Shown: positions 22,843-37,413, numbered from the stretch's first letter. The stretch is DNA of 64,000 nucleotides from Lucifuga dentata (GCA_014773175.1 VXCM01002788.1:1-64000); one strand, 5' to 3'. Notes: a model not told the origin generated them from the letters alone. Translations and numbers: made by a program.

Positions 22843-23457
22843 TAGATTAAAGAGGATACTGATAAAACTGTTCAATCACAGTAGAGATGCTGGTAGGGAT
22901 CACATCTAATTACTGCAACTTTGACCTCTCCAGGAGCATTGTTTTAGCACCTCCAAACTACTCTGTGGATTTCACCTTTTCCATTAACCAGGAGCACAGC
23001 AGCAATTTCACATTTATTACTTTCTCTTTTTGTTGTGCCCAAATGTCAGGTACGCCTGCCTTCACACAGTAAACACTCTGTGGCATCAGTTAGGTTCAGC
23101 TGCTGCCCCTCGCATCTTCTCCAGAGCAGAGCAGGCACCAAGATAAGAGATAATAACACAGCTCCTTGATTGCACAGTGAAGCCACAACCTTAAGCTCTA
23201 TTTGAAAGAAAAGATGAAAGACTATGGAAAGTTTTTTTAATCCTGAATGGACTGAGAAAATGACATAAATATGAAGTATGTGGAGATTAAGTAGGTGTTG
23301 GCAGGTGAAACATGATTTTGAAAGATTAGGGGATTTGGCAAAATAACAAAAAATATAAGATATAGTTTTATGTTTTGGAAAATGGTGGTCAGGAACATAA
23401 TGTGTATGCGGGTAATATTTATTGGACTTAAAAATGGAAAGTCACCGGTGTGGTCCT
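22843..23457. mobile_element. TTAA-family MITE copy 2 (partial)
   Basis: The right end GGTGTGGTCCT abuts TTAA (23458-23461). The inner GATTTTGAAAGATTAGGGGA and TTTATGTTTTGGAAAATGG blocks match other copies. The left part begins with an inverted copy of sequence at 21861-21925. Boundaries are approximate. Confidence 0.6.
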
Positions 23458-25646
23458 TTAAGATGTTTTAAAACTCCAAATTAATTATATCTGACAGAGG
23501 AACTTGCCTACTGCATTACCCTATTATTACTGTGAGAATATAAAAATAATGTTCTACGACAGTTTTGCAAGTTTAAACAGTTTGTATTGGCACCTTGTGA
23601 TATGTGATTGTTTAAGATAAACTCTGCTGTATGTTGCTATAAAGACTATACAAAAAAAAAAAACGTGGACACACATCACTCAGCCTGGAGTTCAGCACCA
23701 TGGAGAGCGCAATTTCCACAAAGGCCACAATGGGTGAAACTGAAGAGTTTGACACCAGCTGTTCTCAATCAAACTAATGAGTCTCCCACAGGAGAACGAG
23801 CTCCAGCCTCCTCTTACCTTCGCCATGGACGCCCTGACACCCTGCTGGATCTACTTCCAGCCAAACACTAAAGCAACACTTCTCACCGCCTGCAACACCT
23901 TCAACCAGACAAATAACTGTAATTATGGGAAATTGTGTGGAATGGAATGCTCTTATCCCTCCCTGAAATTATTGCTGTAAGAAGTACAGACTGGACACGA
24001 GAAATGGGGAAATTGTAATGGATTACAAGACAGCATTCAGAGAACACAGACCTCCACCATGTATTTTTATAGGCATGGTTGCACATAAGTTTGGCAGCCA
24101 GTTGTAGCAAAATGGTGAGGAATATCAAAAATTAAATTGATAACTTTTGTTCCGTGTCAATTGAACCAAAATTGTAGCAGGAGATAAACTGTTTAAGAAA
24201 AAAGAAATTAAAATGGTGGAAAATTTAGTCAGGTGAAAATGGGCTTGACCTATATGGTTGGATGTCTGTAGACCCATAGAATCCAGGAAAAAAGAATTTT
24301 GATTTTATTGCTTAGGGTCCAATAGTTATGGGCCAAAATACAAATGTGCTTATTACAGTGCCATCATCAAGCTGATCAATGTATTATTTATTTATTGCCT
24401 GAATAGTGCGTGCAATTTTGAACCTTTTTGTTAAATTTGGTTGCAGTCGCTTTTATGGTTTTTGAGATCCAATGGTTTCAGACAAAATTCAAAGAAAATT
24501 TGAAATAGTGGACAATCTAGCACTTGGAAATGGGCGTGGCCTACATGGATAGATGCATCTCAGCCCAAGGAACAGGAACATTTAACGTTAGCACACTAAC
24601 ATTAAATAGCTGTTAATGTTAAGGTCTGAACAATATTATTTACAGTGTGTATTGGCACTAGTCCCACATTGTTCAGTAACGTTTTCTTGCCACTGGTCTT
24701 TACTGGACGAATAGCTTTTGCAGAGTAACAGGCTTTTCACTGGCGATTCTGTATTAATATGTAACTAAAGTGAGTACTGCACAAATACCAGGAAAAAAAA
24801 GAACAAAATTACTTAGTTTGAAGACATTTCTCTGAGCCTATTGTCAACAGCAGTAAAGTGACAAGGAAGGAGTCCTGGGAATGGAGGGCATACTGCACTT
24901 CATATGTACACTGACAGCCACAAGTTCCATCAAACTGCAAAACACAGTGGGACTTCACGACCACCTGTCACCTCCACAGCGTCTACCAAATGGATGACAC
25001 CCCACTGAACGTGCTCTAAGTGAGCACAGCAGGCTGCTTCTGTGCTTCTTACAGACAAAACAGAGCAAACAGAGAGGAGGAGGAGTAGGTCAAAAAGTCC
25101 ACAGCTCAAAGTGTGTCTGATAGACTAGCTGCAAGCATATTCAGTGTTACTAACTGATGTTTACAGTTCAGAGACACAACCCCAGTATACTTCATACAAA
25201 ATAGACCTTTCAGGGCAAAAAAAGACGTCTTCCAAAGCTCAATATGCAGCAGTTCAAGCTCTTTCAATGTTCTTTCCACAGGGACCTTAAGGCAAACTTT
25301 AGCCTTCTACTTCTGATACCTCCTCCTGGTTGCAATCGCTCCAGCTATCACATCATTGCATCACAGTGAAGGGCCAGTGAGCAGGGCTCAAGTTTTGTTT
25401 TGGTTGATTTACTACTTCCTGTACTGTTGGAGCAATTCGTCTAAACTCTGCATTTGTAGAATAAACAGAGAAAAGTCTCCATATTGAGTGATTTAGAGGA
25501 TGAACGTACCATCACCTCCATCTTCTTTTCCTCTGTTTTATTGCTAAATAAACGACAGCCGTTGCCTAAGCCTCTCTCTGTTGATTGGTAACCAATCTGC
25601 TTCCCCTACTGACATGGAATGGCATGGAAAGACCTCCATTTCTTAA

Positions 25647-25749
25647 AGGACCTTACCTGTGGTTTTGCATGTTTGAGCCCAATAAACAGCACCTGCATAC
25701 AGTATATGTTACTGCGAACAATCAACAGCAAACTCACCAGTATGATCCT
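25647..25749. mobile_element. TTAA-flanked MITE copy 3 (103 bp, ends only)
   Basis: TTAA (25643-25646), AGGACCTTACC, the GCATGTTTGAGCCCAATAAA block, then AGTATGATCCT and TTAA (25750-25753). Almost only the two terminal repeats remain, so this is an extreme internal deletion or a minimal form. Confidence 0.8.
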
Positions 25750-27280
25750 TTAAAGACTATGCTGTATGCAGTGTGCTAATATGTGTTCACAGCCTGTTCT
25801 TTTGTCTTTTCAAGAATACATGACAAACATACAAACAGCAACAGTAGGAAATTCCCAGCCTACAAAAACTGCCTCCAGTGAACAAATGATATTCAAGTAT
25901 TTTTATTATTATTTTTCTAGCATGTTGTTTATCTTTAAAATACACTGAAGATTACTGATATGCAGTTTGTCATCTTTTTTCACGTTACAGTGAGAGACCC
26001 TGATTCCTGTGTAATGACACTGTTACAGGATTACTCTACAAACACCAAATAAAAACACATTACCTGGCATACTGTCCTTATGAAATGCATCATAATGGCC
26101 ACTTTACAACAAAAAGCAAGACAATGCCCATATAGTCCTTAAAGATGCACAATTCAAAAAGAGTTGACTGTTTGGAGTCAATGATAAAATCAAGTTAAAT
26201 GTGCTGTTACACAGGAATCTGTTAAATATCAAAACAAAAATATTAACAGAAATGTTCTTTTCACAAGTGTAGCAAAAGACTTGCAGTTTTTTTATAGCTA
26301 TAATAGTAACAGGTAACAAGGCCTAAAATAAATGATAAACTCTTGCCATTCTGTCATAAAAACTTGACAAAAACACATGAAAGGAGTGACAGAGACCACA
26401 TTTGTTCCAATAAAACACTGTACACCTCTGGGTTGAGTCGGGGCTGAAAACGGTCAACAACTTTCAAATTTCTACAGATCAAGATGCCCCGTCTTCAATG
26501 TTCATCGTAGGCCAAGGCATTATAAAATCTCAAAATAATCAAAATCATAGAGTCAGAAACTTCTTTAAAAACTCAGATGAGAAGAAAAAATAGAAGCAAA
26601 TGCATAAGCCAAAGGTGAATGATGCTCTTGGTCTAACTGCTATGCAGACGTCTTTTTCCTAAATGACATCCACCCGCCACAACAACCCAAGGGCAAGTTC
26701 AAGTGGCACAGCAAAGTGAAAAAATAAGATACGACAGAAATTAGTTCATCTCTGGCGTATGAAAGCAAGTCGTCCACATCCAGCACACTGCAGAATTCTA
26801 GGCTTGTAAAACTCAAATCTCTTTGCTTAGAAAATGCATCTTTTCTTCTTAGGTTTTGCAGGGTTCCGTGCTTTACGTTGGATTTATTCTTTCCTCAAGT
26901 ACTTTCATCCACATGCCATGGAGCATGACGCAGTCTCTCTGTAGCATTTTTGTGTGTATACCACACTCACAGCTGGGTGAATCGTACATACAGTATGTAC
27001 AATAAATGCTTAAGCTGGTATTGGCAAAGAAGAGTGGGAAAATAACTTGTCATAGAGCATAGCTTCTCAAAAAGGCAGAATGAGTTCAGTTCATACAGAA
27101 ATGGCTGGGTAAAAGCTTGCCAGAGAACAATAAATGCTTTAGCACCATAGAATACCACTTGTTGGCAAGCAAAAAGAAGGACAAACCACATAGGTAGCAT
27201 GTGCTGGATATCAGCCAATCTCCTGATGTGTTTCCAACACTGTGCATTGGCTGATGGAAATTACTTGTGATCACTAAAAC

Positions 27281-27710
27281 TTTATTATAACTTTTCGTGA
27301 CTCCCGGTTTTTCCTTGGCCGATATGGCTTCACGCAATATTTATGACACATGCTCCAATAGGTGCTGATCTTCCACATTTACCCTTAGTGCAGATGATAA
27401 CCTTTACCATGACGGCCCAGGATGACGGAAGGAGGTCTGAGCCCGGTAGGTAGAAGAAATGTTCTTGCAGAGGTTAGAGAATTTGAGTTTTGATCATCAA
27501 ATTATAATTTGTTACTAATAAAGTACAGTAAAGGGGCTTGGAAGGTAAGAAGGGTTGTGTTCTTGGGACTAGAACACCTGGGTAGTAGCAGCCAAATGGA
27601 ATCTTCTACACATACAACCTTCTCTTGCCTGCGAATGGCTTCCAGCCATTTCCTGCTACAAGTTACCTTCGACAGCATAACAGCGACCCAAAGAGGTGAA
27701 GGGTTAAAAC
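27281..27710 (-). other. atrnl1: Probable start of the atrnl1 3' untranslated region
   Basis: Follows the stop codon on the minus strand. AATAAA signals on this strand appear as TTTATT at 27281-27286, 26883-26888, 25902-25907 and 25537-25542. The true end cannot be chosen from sequence. Confidence 0.4.
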
Positions 27711-27835
27711 TCAGACACAGGTGCCTTGATGTGCTGGTGGAAGGGCCTTTCGATTCTTCAAAGCCTGCGATTTGTCTTTAAAATCTGTTGGTTTCTGCTG
27801 CGAAATGTCAATAAGTGCACTGGCAACGATGATTC
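27711..27835 (-). CDS. atrnl1: atrnl1 last coding exon
   Basis: A 125-nt exon after TTTCTTTAG encoding IIVASALIDISQQKPTDFKD through to QGTCV and TGA (27713-27711). It matches the human ATRNL1 C-terminus (ASALIDISQQKASDSKDK ... GTCV), including the terminal Cys-Val. Confidence 0.94.
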
Positions 27836-29147
27836 CTAAAGAAAAGATAAAGCACAAAAGTAAAAGAGGTGAAAAATAATCTTTTACAGATGGATGTCAA
27901 AATGTGTCTGGAGCAACAATCGACCAGATCAGGCCTGAAATAATAATCTGTTTACAAGAAATAGCATTAACTGAAGTTTAGAGTTTGTGGCAGAGAGCAC
28001 TTACACCCTTACAAACATTTAACATCCACATTTCGACTGTTTGACAGCTGATTTGGGTTGCGTATCACTTAAGCCCCTTTCACACATGCACTCTAGTCAG
28101 GAAAGGTTCCTGTTATTACCCGGGACAGCGGTATGCGAGAACACGCACGAAAAGCGGAATGCAAGACAACTCATTGCTGCAACTGTCCTCCTAAGCCTCA
28201 AGTAACATTCCTGGTTAGATTCATGTGAGAACAAGGAGCCAGGACATTTCAGAAACTAGTGAGTGGGGGTGTCAATGACATATTTATCCTGCAACCCATT
28301 TGTGACAATTTGGCAACATGCTGGATTTCCAATATTGCCGCACATTAATCAAAATAACATGTGGAAACTGGAGCGATTTGGAGATCAGGAAGCTTTTGTC
28401 CATTACAGCAGAGAGTGAAATAATTTGTCAAGTTAAATAAACAGTAAGGAATTCAGTGGTTAATGACTAAATACAGTATTTGACTTATGACTGAATACAG
28501 CATATTTTGTGTGTCACATCCTGCCTTATTCTTCTTCTTCTACATTGCTCTCTACATGTTGGCGATTGGCGAAGCAGCTTTTGGGGGCCTTGTCGCCACT
28601 GACCAGTTTGGAGGGATGATCACACCCCCGACCTGAGTGGGAATTTCAGGTTTAGGTGGGAACATGGTTGTTTGTATGGTCCTGCACTTAACTGCAAGTG
28701 TATAAGGAATGGTCAAGGAACAGTCCTCCACCAGGTAGTCCTGCATTGTTCTGGTAAAAGTGTTTGAAAGGGGCTTGGAAAAAAACTTATAAAACACTGG
28801 TGATAATGATCAGTGTGCGCAAGTCGTTACCAGACTGGCCCGGGGGAGGCAAGCCTGAAGGCCCAGAGGGAAGACGAATGAGGACGGTCAACACAGCGGC
28901 TTTCCCTCCTGAACACGGCTCCATCGCTACAGGTTTCGGTACACCCTGAGGAGGGAGAGGGGGGAGGGACAGAGAGCGCGACAGAGAGAGAGAGACAGAT
29001 AATTTATTAACATTTCAAAAGCTTAAATCACTCTTTAAAGTTTATTATTAACAGTCACTTTTACTCGCTGATAGTTGCAGTTTGGAGGAGAAATCCTCCT
29101 CCTCCAGAAACAAACAGTTTGACTGGTCACAAACAGAAGCATTTAAA

Positions 29148-29191
<44 letters not shown>

Positions 29192-29723
29192 TGTGTCACT
29201 ACCAGACAGTCCATGTGTTGAGGCAGTGACCTTCCCTCTGAGTTAATGGCTATAACTGCTTGTCTGAAGTGTGAAAAACATGTCATCCTGATAATGAAAG
29301 CCAAGCGTTTCACAGCATGGTTTGGGAGACGTGATAGAAATTGGGGAATAATAACACATCTGAATAGAATTGACTTTTTCTGTGACTGTCTGAATTTAAA
29401 ATGGAGATTTGAGAAAGGAAGCAAGGGTAAAGCCAGGAGAATGCCTGCACAATCAGGCATTAATAGAGAAAATGAGAGACAATCAGGGAGTGGCACAAAG
29501 TAATTTATATTCATTCAGGGATTTTACTAACATTATTACTCTATATTTCACCCTGTGGGTTGAAAAGTCTCCTGAAACAAAAAAAAAAAAAAAAGGAAAG
29601 GAAAAACAAAACACTTGCTACCATGACCTTCCATTGTCTTCAAGCAACAATCCTTAATTTTTAGATCTTTTTTTTCCGATTAACCGATTTATCAATGCAA
29701 ACTGGCAACAGCATCTCAATATA

Positions 29724-29773
<50 letters not shown>

Positions 29774-32700
29774 TTAATGAGTATAATATAAACCATCAAT
29801 ATAAAGCATGAACACTTCACAGCTGGTAATGTCTCAGCAGAGACTAACTGAAGCAAAAAGAAAAGATCTGAAACATAAGTCTGTTTATATGTATATGTAT
29901 TATACAGTATATTCATATGTCTGTTTCTGATCTGAAACATGAAGTTACCAGTTTTTTTTTTTGTTGTTTTGTTTTGTTTTTTTTAGATACATCTGACCAA
30001 TTGAAAGCAATCCCTGTTTTTATTTATTTATTTTTTTATTTATATACAATTCAATAAAACAACAACCATACATTTAAATCTGACAGGGAGAGAATTAAAA
30101 CAGCCAATTTGGTCAGACTGGTTAAGTTAAGTTACTTGGACAAAAAAAATGTAATAAGACACCCTGTTTGCTGAATGGATTATCTCAAGCACATTTCACA
30201 TTTCTACAGCTGTGAAATGCAAAACCAGTCAGTAGACCTTTTTTTTTTTTTTTTTTTTTTTTACATATTTCTGCATTGCAAGCAGGAGAGGCTGTCACTC
30301 AGCCTAATTAAACCACATGATCAGAAGGGAATATTCTCATGCATCTGCCCAGGTACATTCACGATCAAGGGGCATATACTGTATTATCTGCTGCTGACAT
30401 ACCAGAGCATTTAGACGGCTAGCCATGTCGAGATTACTCAAATGATTCTGCTAATGAGTATCACAGTCATGCCAGGACCTGAGTTCAATTCATTCAACAG
30501 TTTACAGTGCTGACAGGATGAAACATGATTCTATACTAACTAGTTCTTGCCAACTTGCTCCAATGTATCCTTTTTCACTGTTGCCCCTGATAACGGACTA
30601 CTCATGAGGATTCTGCAACTCCTACCAGCATAGAGTTCCAGGTAACTTTGGAACATTTTAGAATTGTTTTCCCTACTTTCCAGACTGCCACTGGTTTCAG
30701 TTCATTCCAGCATGCTATAAAAACCAAATGTAGAGGTTTGAAACATGCTTAAGCTTGTCAATGGCAGTAACGTAATGTGGGTAATATTTATTGGCCTCAA
30801 GCATGAAAAACCATCATTATAACCCTTTAAGGATTATTCTGTGCACAGTGCTCCAGGAAATTTTCACAGAAAAAACAACAATGATCAAAATTAAACCACT
30901 TATAGTCATCTGGAAAAGCATTTCCAACAATGCAGAGAAAAATTATGAAATCATTTCATTCCATTTCAATCATTGTGTTGTTGCTGTCTATCAGGGGTTT
31001 TGGAAATTGGTGAGTCCATTTTCATATCTTCCAAAGAAGGCTGAGGCAGGCTGCTTTTCAACTACACATTAATCAATCTATTGTGCTCATACGCAAACAT
31101 CCAAGTATATAAACATGCATGCACACACATTCTTGTACACAAATACAAATGTGTGCGTGCACGCACGCACACACACATACACACACACACACACTGCCTT
31201 CTTTCCTGTCTTCGTCTGACAGGTGTCATCCATCATACCAGCATCTGTTAGTGGTTCCATATGTTGAATGCCGGTCATAGCGGAGAGACACATCTGTGTC
31301 ATTCAAGTTTAGCCCTGCAGTGTTTGGATCATTGGCTCGCTGTCCAGCAGCTGCTGACATCATGATCACTAAAATGACTGTCTCCAGGGATTTTAAAGGA
31401 CCAAACTGGTGATTTTGCATGCTTAAGCCCAATAAATACTACCCGCATAACTTTATGTTACTGACTAGCTTTTCTGTTATTTTGCCAAATCCCCTAATGT
31501 TCATCCACCTTAAAATTCAATGTTATTCCTACTAACACATAAGTCTAAATGTAGAAGGGGCAGTCATTGTTAATTTCTTAGTAAAAGCAGTCGTCTCCTT
31601 GGACTACATTCCCTGGCAGAGTCATGCATTTATTTCCGTGCAGCTCTGTGTTGGATTGGTCAAATTAAGTTACTTCATCAAAAAATTTAATCGACGTCAT
31701 GTTTGCTGTGATGGATTACTTATCTCAAGCAGGTTTCAAGTCTATACAAGTTGATTTTACTATACAGTATAGCTTCATTTTTCAGAGCAGCTCCACAGAT
31801 ACACAGAATAAACATAAGCAGGGCATACAGATAGAAACTGTTAAAAAAAAATGAGCAGTTAAAAAGTTAAAAGGTTAAGCGTTATAGGTTAAAAGCTGAG
31901 AGAGAGAGAGAGAGAGAGAGCTGGAGCAGATGCAGATTCCATTAAAAAAGAAAAAAAAAAAACAGGAAACCATTTAATAAAGATCAAATTTCAGATTATT
32001 GAGAAGAGATAAAGAATTGAGTAAGCAAGATGCAAGGGGAATAAAAGACTTAGAATAAATGGAAATAGTCGTCAGTAATGCAACATGCTTTGCCTATATG
32101 CATGTGGCATATATTGGGCTCAAACATGCAAAACCACTGGTAAGGCCCTTTAAGTCAAACAGAGATCAAGGAAATGGGCATGATGGCTGTTATAATTTTC
32201 TCTCTCAGACCAGCTGGAGGGTCTGCAAAAATTTTGTGACAGAGAATAGGTACTAACTAATGCAGCGAGATCAGTGGACAGCAGCACAATCAGAGACCAA
32301 GACCATGTGTTAAAACACGAAAGAGGGTCAATATAATTCTGGTCTCCTTCTGTGTCTTGTAAGTTGCATCACAAGTTGCATCACTAAAATACATGTATTA
32401 GTGCAGTTTTGATATCAATCATTTATCAATTCATTTCAGACTTCCACTTTATTGTGTCATTCAGCACAAAAAGCAAGAAATGTGATGAGGTTCATTTATT
32501 TATTTTACCATGCATCTGCTCGAAGTATAACGCGTCTTGGAATTTCCTCATCAAATTCATCACCCTCTACGTTTTGGTTTCTGCAAGACCTGAGTTTTCC
32601 AGACTGAGTTTAAATAATAAACACATGAAAGCAGTGATATAGCCCCGCGTCAATGTCCTCTTTGACATTAACAAATATTCTAAACAGCTAAGTGTTGCCA

Positions 32701-34969
32701 GATGCTGACCAATTAAACTTTATAAATGGGAATTAGGCTTGTTTCATATCATTCACCTTCAACTGGTGCCAGAGCATACAACAGAGCTTTATGTGGTCCA
32801 ACAAAAGCATTTGCAAATTTGAGGCTACATTGATTTTTTTTTACTTCTCCACCAACAGTCCAAAATACACAGTCATTTTTAAAAGCCTGACAAAAATGGC
32901 ATTATAGGAAACCTCAGTACTGTAACAAAGACTTCCACTTCATTTGCTGTGTTAGAATTTGTAGACTTTGCATTAAAACAAGGATTCATTGGAATTTAAA
33001 GCATCAAATATAATCCTAGTTCACTAAAAATGTTCCCTTTGGACAAAAGCATGCCACATAAAAACTGACAATCAAAAAATGTTAAATGCAAATTATGAAT
33101 GTACATATGTACGAATGAAAGAGCCAGTTACAGCCATAAAAAAAGAAAAGAAAACTAAAATATAACCTAAAATATACATTTTTCAAACATTTTCATACTT
33201 ACAATCTGTAAAAAATATTCTTCTGCTCTTTCCCTGTGATGTATGTTTTATAACCTTTCAGGAGGTGTAAATGCGTGCAAATATCAGATTCAATCATGTG
33301 AATTAACTTTAAAGACAACTTATGGGACTAACAACTTTCTTAGGAAGTGTCACTGAAAAACCTTGTATGCCAAATTTCTATGAAATAACATTTAAAGGAC
33401 CATACTGGCAATGGTTGTTGGAAATTGGTTGTCAGTAACATTGCATATATGAGGCTTGTACATATTGGGCTCAAACATGTGGAATCACTGGCACGGTCCT
33501 TTACAGTGTGTGACGATTTCCAGCAAACCACACTGCTTGAATAAATTATTGGAATAAAAGATGAAAACTGACAAGTATCCATACTAATAGTTGACTTATA
33601 TCATGGCTGTAACTATGAAGTTATTGTTTTCCAGCATCGTTCACATTTAGACTTGTCACGGTGAAGTGCAAGGGTAAGAAGCAAAAAGGAAAGAGAAAAA
33701 AAGGAAAAATAAGGGGAAGAAGCATTGTTTTTCCTCCTGTTTTGCTCTTTACATTGCCCTTCACAACACTGTAATGTATGATGAGTACCACTCAGTACTA
33801 ACAGATACTGTAGAGCCTCTTTGCTGGTTGCCACAGAGATGTTATTTCTCTCAGAGATGGAAGTAGCCTTGGGTGGGAAAACATGACATCAATGTGAGGG
33901 TAGCTCTCTGAATGCTCCACACATACAACCTAACATTTTCTATATGAAATGGAGGTACTCGCATAATAGGAATAAAGCAGGGGAGAACCAACTCGACAGC
34001 AGCAGAAACAAGAGTATCCATGATCTAATGACCAATCAAGCAAAAAAGTTATTTGGCAATTTTTCTGTGCAAAATCGCCAAATAACTTGAATATTCAGCT
34101 AAAGCAAACATATTTGTGCTGATGACTAGGCCAAAATAAATGTTCTTCTTTGAGAATATCTTTTAGGAAACCCTGTAACAGTTATTGTAGAATCCATATC
34201 CATTTTGTTCGAATAATCCCTCTCCAATTCAGCAGTGCTCTCCATACAAGCTCTTCCTCAGAAATTGCCTTGCAAGGAGATTCAAAGTTAATGTGCCCTT
34301 GTGATTTTGCCAGAAATCCCTAACTTTAACTGCTCTGTAATTGTTGCCTCTACACAATGTTTTTTCAAAGTAACTTTTTTAAGCAATTCAACACGGAGCT
34401 GCACAGAATACAATGTATGTCTCCAATCAGGAAATATAAGGAGAATCCAAGGAGAAGACGGCTTTTACAGAGAAATTAAAAGTGTCTCTTCTACAATCGT
34501 GCGTAAGGGTTAGAAGAATAAATATTGGATTTTAAGGTGGGTGTAAGAATAAATATTGGATTTTAAGCTGGGTAACGCCTGAGCATTTGATTTTGAAAGA
34601 TTAGGGAATTTGGCAAAATAACAGGAAGACTAAAATATAGTTTTATGTTTTGGAAATCGTCAATAACATACCATATCTGCAGGCTGTATTGTATTGACAT
34701 AATATATATGTGGGTTGTATTGTATTGAATATTGGGCTCAAACATGCACGATCTCCGGTGTGGTGGTCTTTTAAGAAAGACCCACTGTAGGTTCCACAGG
34801 GTCAAAGAGCGAACTAGCTAGAAAGAAGCTGCCACATTACTCTGAAAATTTCATAAAACGTCCACAGGGTACCTCATCTCATTTCCCATCAATCTTGTTA
34901 AATTGCTCCATAAAAATAAAAAAATGTTTAAAAAGCGCAACTATCATTAATTGTAAAAAAAAAAAAAAN

Positions 34970-35034
<65 letters not shown>

Positions 35035-37366
35035 CTCACATCAACTACAGGCTGTAGCAGTTCTGTATGCTCTCCTCTGGCATCCAGCGCAACAGCGACT
35101 GAGGCAAATGGACGACTGGCCATCTGCTGACGTTCTCTCATCAGTTGCTGCAATATCACAGACAGACCACAGATGAAAGCTGCGTAGAAAGTCATATAAT
35201 TAAGAAATAAATAGAACTTGTGACAAAAATTGCTCTTCATTATAAAAATACAGATTACAGAATACTATTTGTTCTAAAGAGAAGACTTTGAGACCAGTAA
35301 GCCAGTCAAAAATCAGCATGAAGAAGAAAGTAAAACCGGTCTTCCACTGTTATGTGAATGACAAGCGATTAGGAAGTGATTTCCCTTTGGAAATTAGGAA
35401 CTGCTCTTTGTAAAGTATTTTTAAAATCAAACTTAAAGTTGATTGAAATCTGTCAAATTTGTAGCCATGGATGAACTAAAATGTATTAAGATTTGTCTTT
35501 TATATATCTTTATTGCTGTTGATGATATTAATGTTATTGATTTTATTCTAATTACTGTTTGTTTTTTGTTTTTTTGTTACAAGTAAAATGACACTTGTTT
35601 TTGTGTTGAGTGTTGGGACTACGGGCACAAATTAGTTGTTTAGCTAACCCCGGCACATTTACATTGGCAATATTTTATTGTCAGTGTTAATTAACGTGCA
35701 TTGTCCCATAAAAAAAATAAATAAAATACTTAATTTTTACATAATGATGTAATCTTTGTATCCTGCAGTTTACAACACAAAGCTTTATTTAAAAAAAAAA
35801 AAAGGTTTAGAGTGGTGTAGTTCACTGGGTGTGAGAATGAACAATGAAAGAAACTGAAGATGGAAAAAGTGCTGAAAATCGCTTAATGCACTGTAATCTA
35901 CACCCTCTGGGCTATTTCAGTATGAAGCAGGAAAAAAAAATCAATAGCAAATATCAATAAAGAAACACTGAAAGCCTATCCATAAACATCCAAGCCCCAT
36001 GGATGTTGGGAATTATTTTGTGGGCCACATCACTCACTGAGCCCCAGATTGATTGGACCATTTCCACGCGAGTGGCAGATTTACTGCTGGACTTTTCTGA
36101 GAATGAGACAAACCTGCTGCATTTCCACTGAAATCAAACCAATAAAATAAAATAAAATTAAAGAATATAAAATTCCATTCTGTCAGTTTTACTGTCCTTT
36201 TCATCACTGATGGCAGCAATTTGAAACATTTAATAGTTTAATTTCTGTGTAGTTTAGTGTGGCTTTGGACTCCATTATTTTTCCTATAATTTAACCTTGT
36301 GCATACATGCTGCATATAAGGCAATAAACTTAAATCTAGATAGATTATTTTTTTTATCAATATTCAAATAATATTAAAACTTGTTTTGAAGTACTTAATA
36401 TTTCCATTTTACACTAGATTTTTCCTCTACTCTAATAATCTCAGAGGGAAATACTGATTATTTTCAAACCTTTTCCACAATTAACTGATTAATGTATTTA
36501 TTAGTTACTTAGCAGATTACATTTCAGACATATGATACACTCTGGCAGGCAACATTATTTAAAATGAATACTTTTACTTTCTATACTTCAGTACCTTTTG
36601 CTGCTAATATGTATTTAGTTTTATTTAAATAGAAGTTGGAATGTATGGTCTTTACTTGTAATTGAGGATTCTGCTGTGTAAAATAAAGGATTTGAGTACT
36701 TCTGTCACCCCTGGCTCAGCTTGTAACAAGCGTACTACTTACAGTAAGTGATGGTGCAATTAGCAAGTGGAATATTTTAATTTCATTTTAACTTTCTTTT
36801 TAAAACTGTACTTCCAAATTGATTGACAAATTCCATGCTATATTGGTGATTATTTTACACCTTACATTAAAACTTTAATCGTATCCATTAAATAAATCTA
36901 TTTACTGATTTATTCATGTTATTAATCCATCTTCACACCTAATTAAATACCATATTTAATAATACCTTAATAATTTATAACTATTAAAAAGGCAGTTTAA
37001 GACCTGGATGTCCACAGAAATGCTGTGCCTGTCCACTGCTGACACCATTTCTGCTGCTTATATTGAGCAGAAAATAACTTCTCTTGTTCCCCACTAATCA
37101 ATATTGTAAAACAACTAGCGCCACACTTTCATCAGCAACGCAGTACCTGATCAATATCTAAACAGGCGGCCATTTTAGTGCCAAGGACATCGCTGATTGC
37201 TATTGGATTTGTGATGAGCTTAAGTGCGCTGCATTAAGATTCCAATTGTACTTTAGATTACTTAGCACAGCAAACTATTATGATGATACGTTGCCCTTCT
37301 GTGGCACTTTGCTGAAGTTCATTATTTTATGAAGGTAGTGGTAATATGCTTTATGTATACATATAT

Positions 37367-37413
<47 letters not shown>

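Larger units (their letters stand above)
21001..27710. other. Interval between the convergent genes
   Basis: No complete gene was recognised. The stretch contains TTAA-family elements (21747-22402, 22843-23457, 25647-25749) and a GC-richer patch at about 23690-23890 whose open frames match nothing I know. The right end presumably includes the atrnl1 3' untranslated region. Confidence 0.5.
28946..35039 (-). other. atrnl1: atrnl1 intron between cytoplasmic-tail exons
   Basis: A 6.1-kb intron without recognised exons. It contains GA (29151-29188, 31899-31920), GT (29728-29770), CA (about 31143-31195) and GT (34970-35032) microsatellites plus TTAA-family copies at 30657-30826, 31397-32149, 33396-33500 and 34340-34770. 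Confidence 0.6.

Noticed and set aside
29143..29514. 123-codon minus-strand ORF
   Set aside because: Its end is a translated GA microsatellite (Leu-Ser repeats), and the remainder has no recognisable domain.
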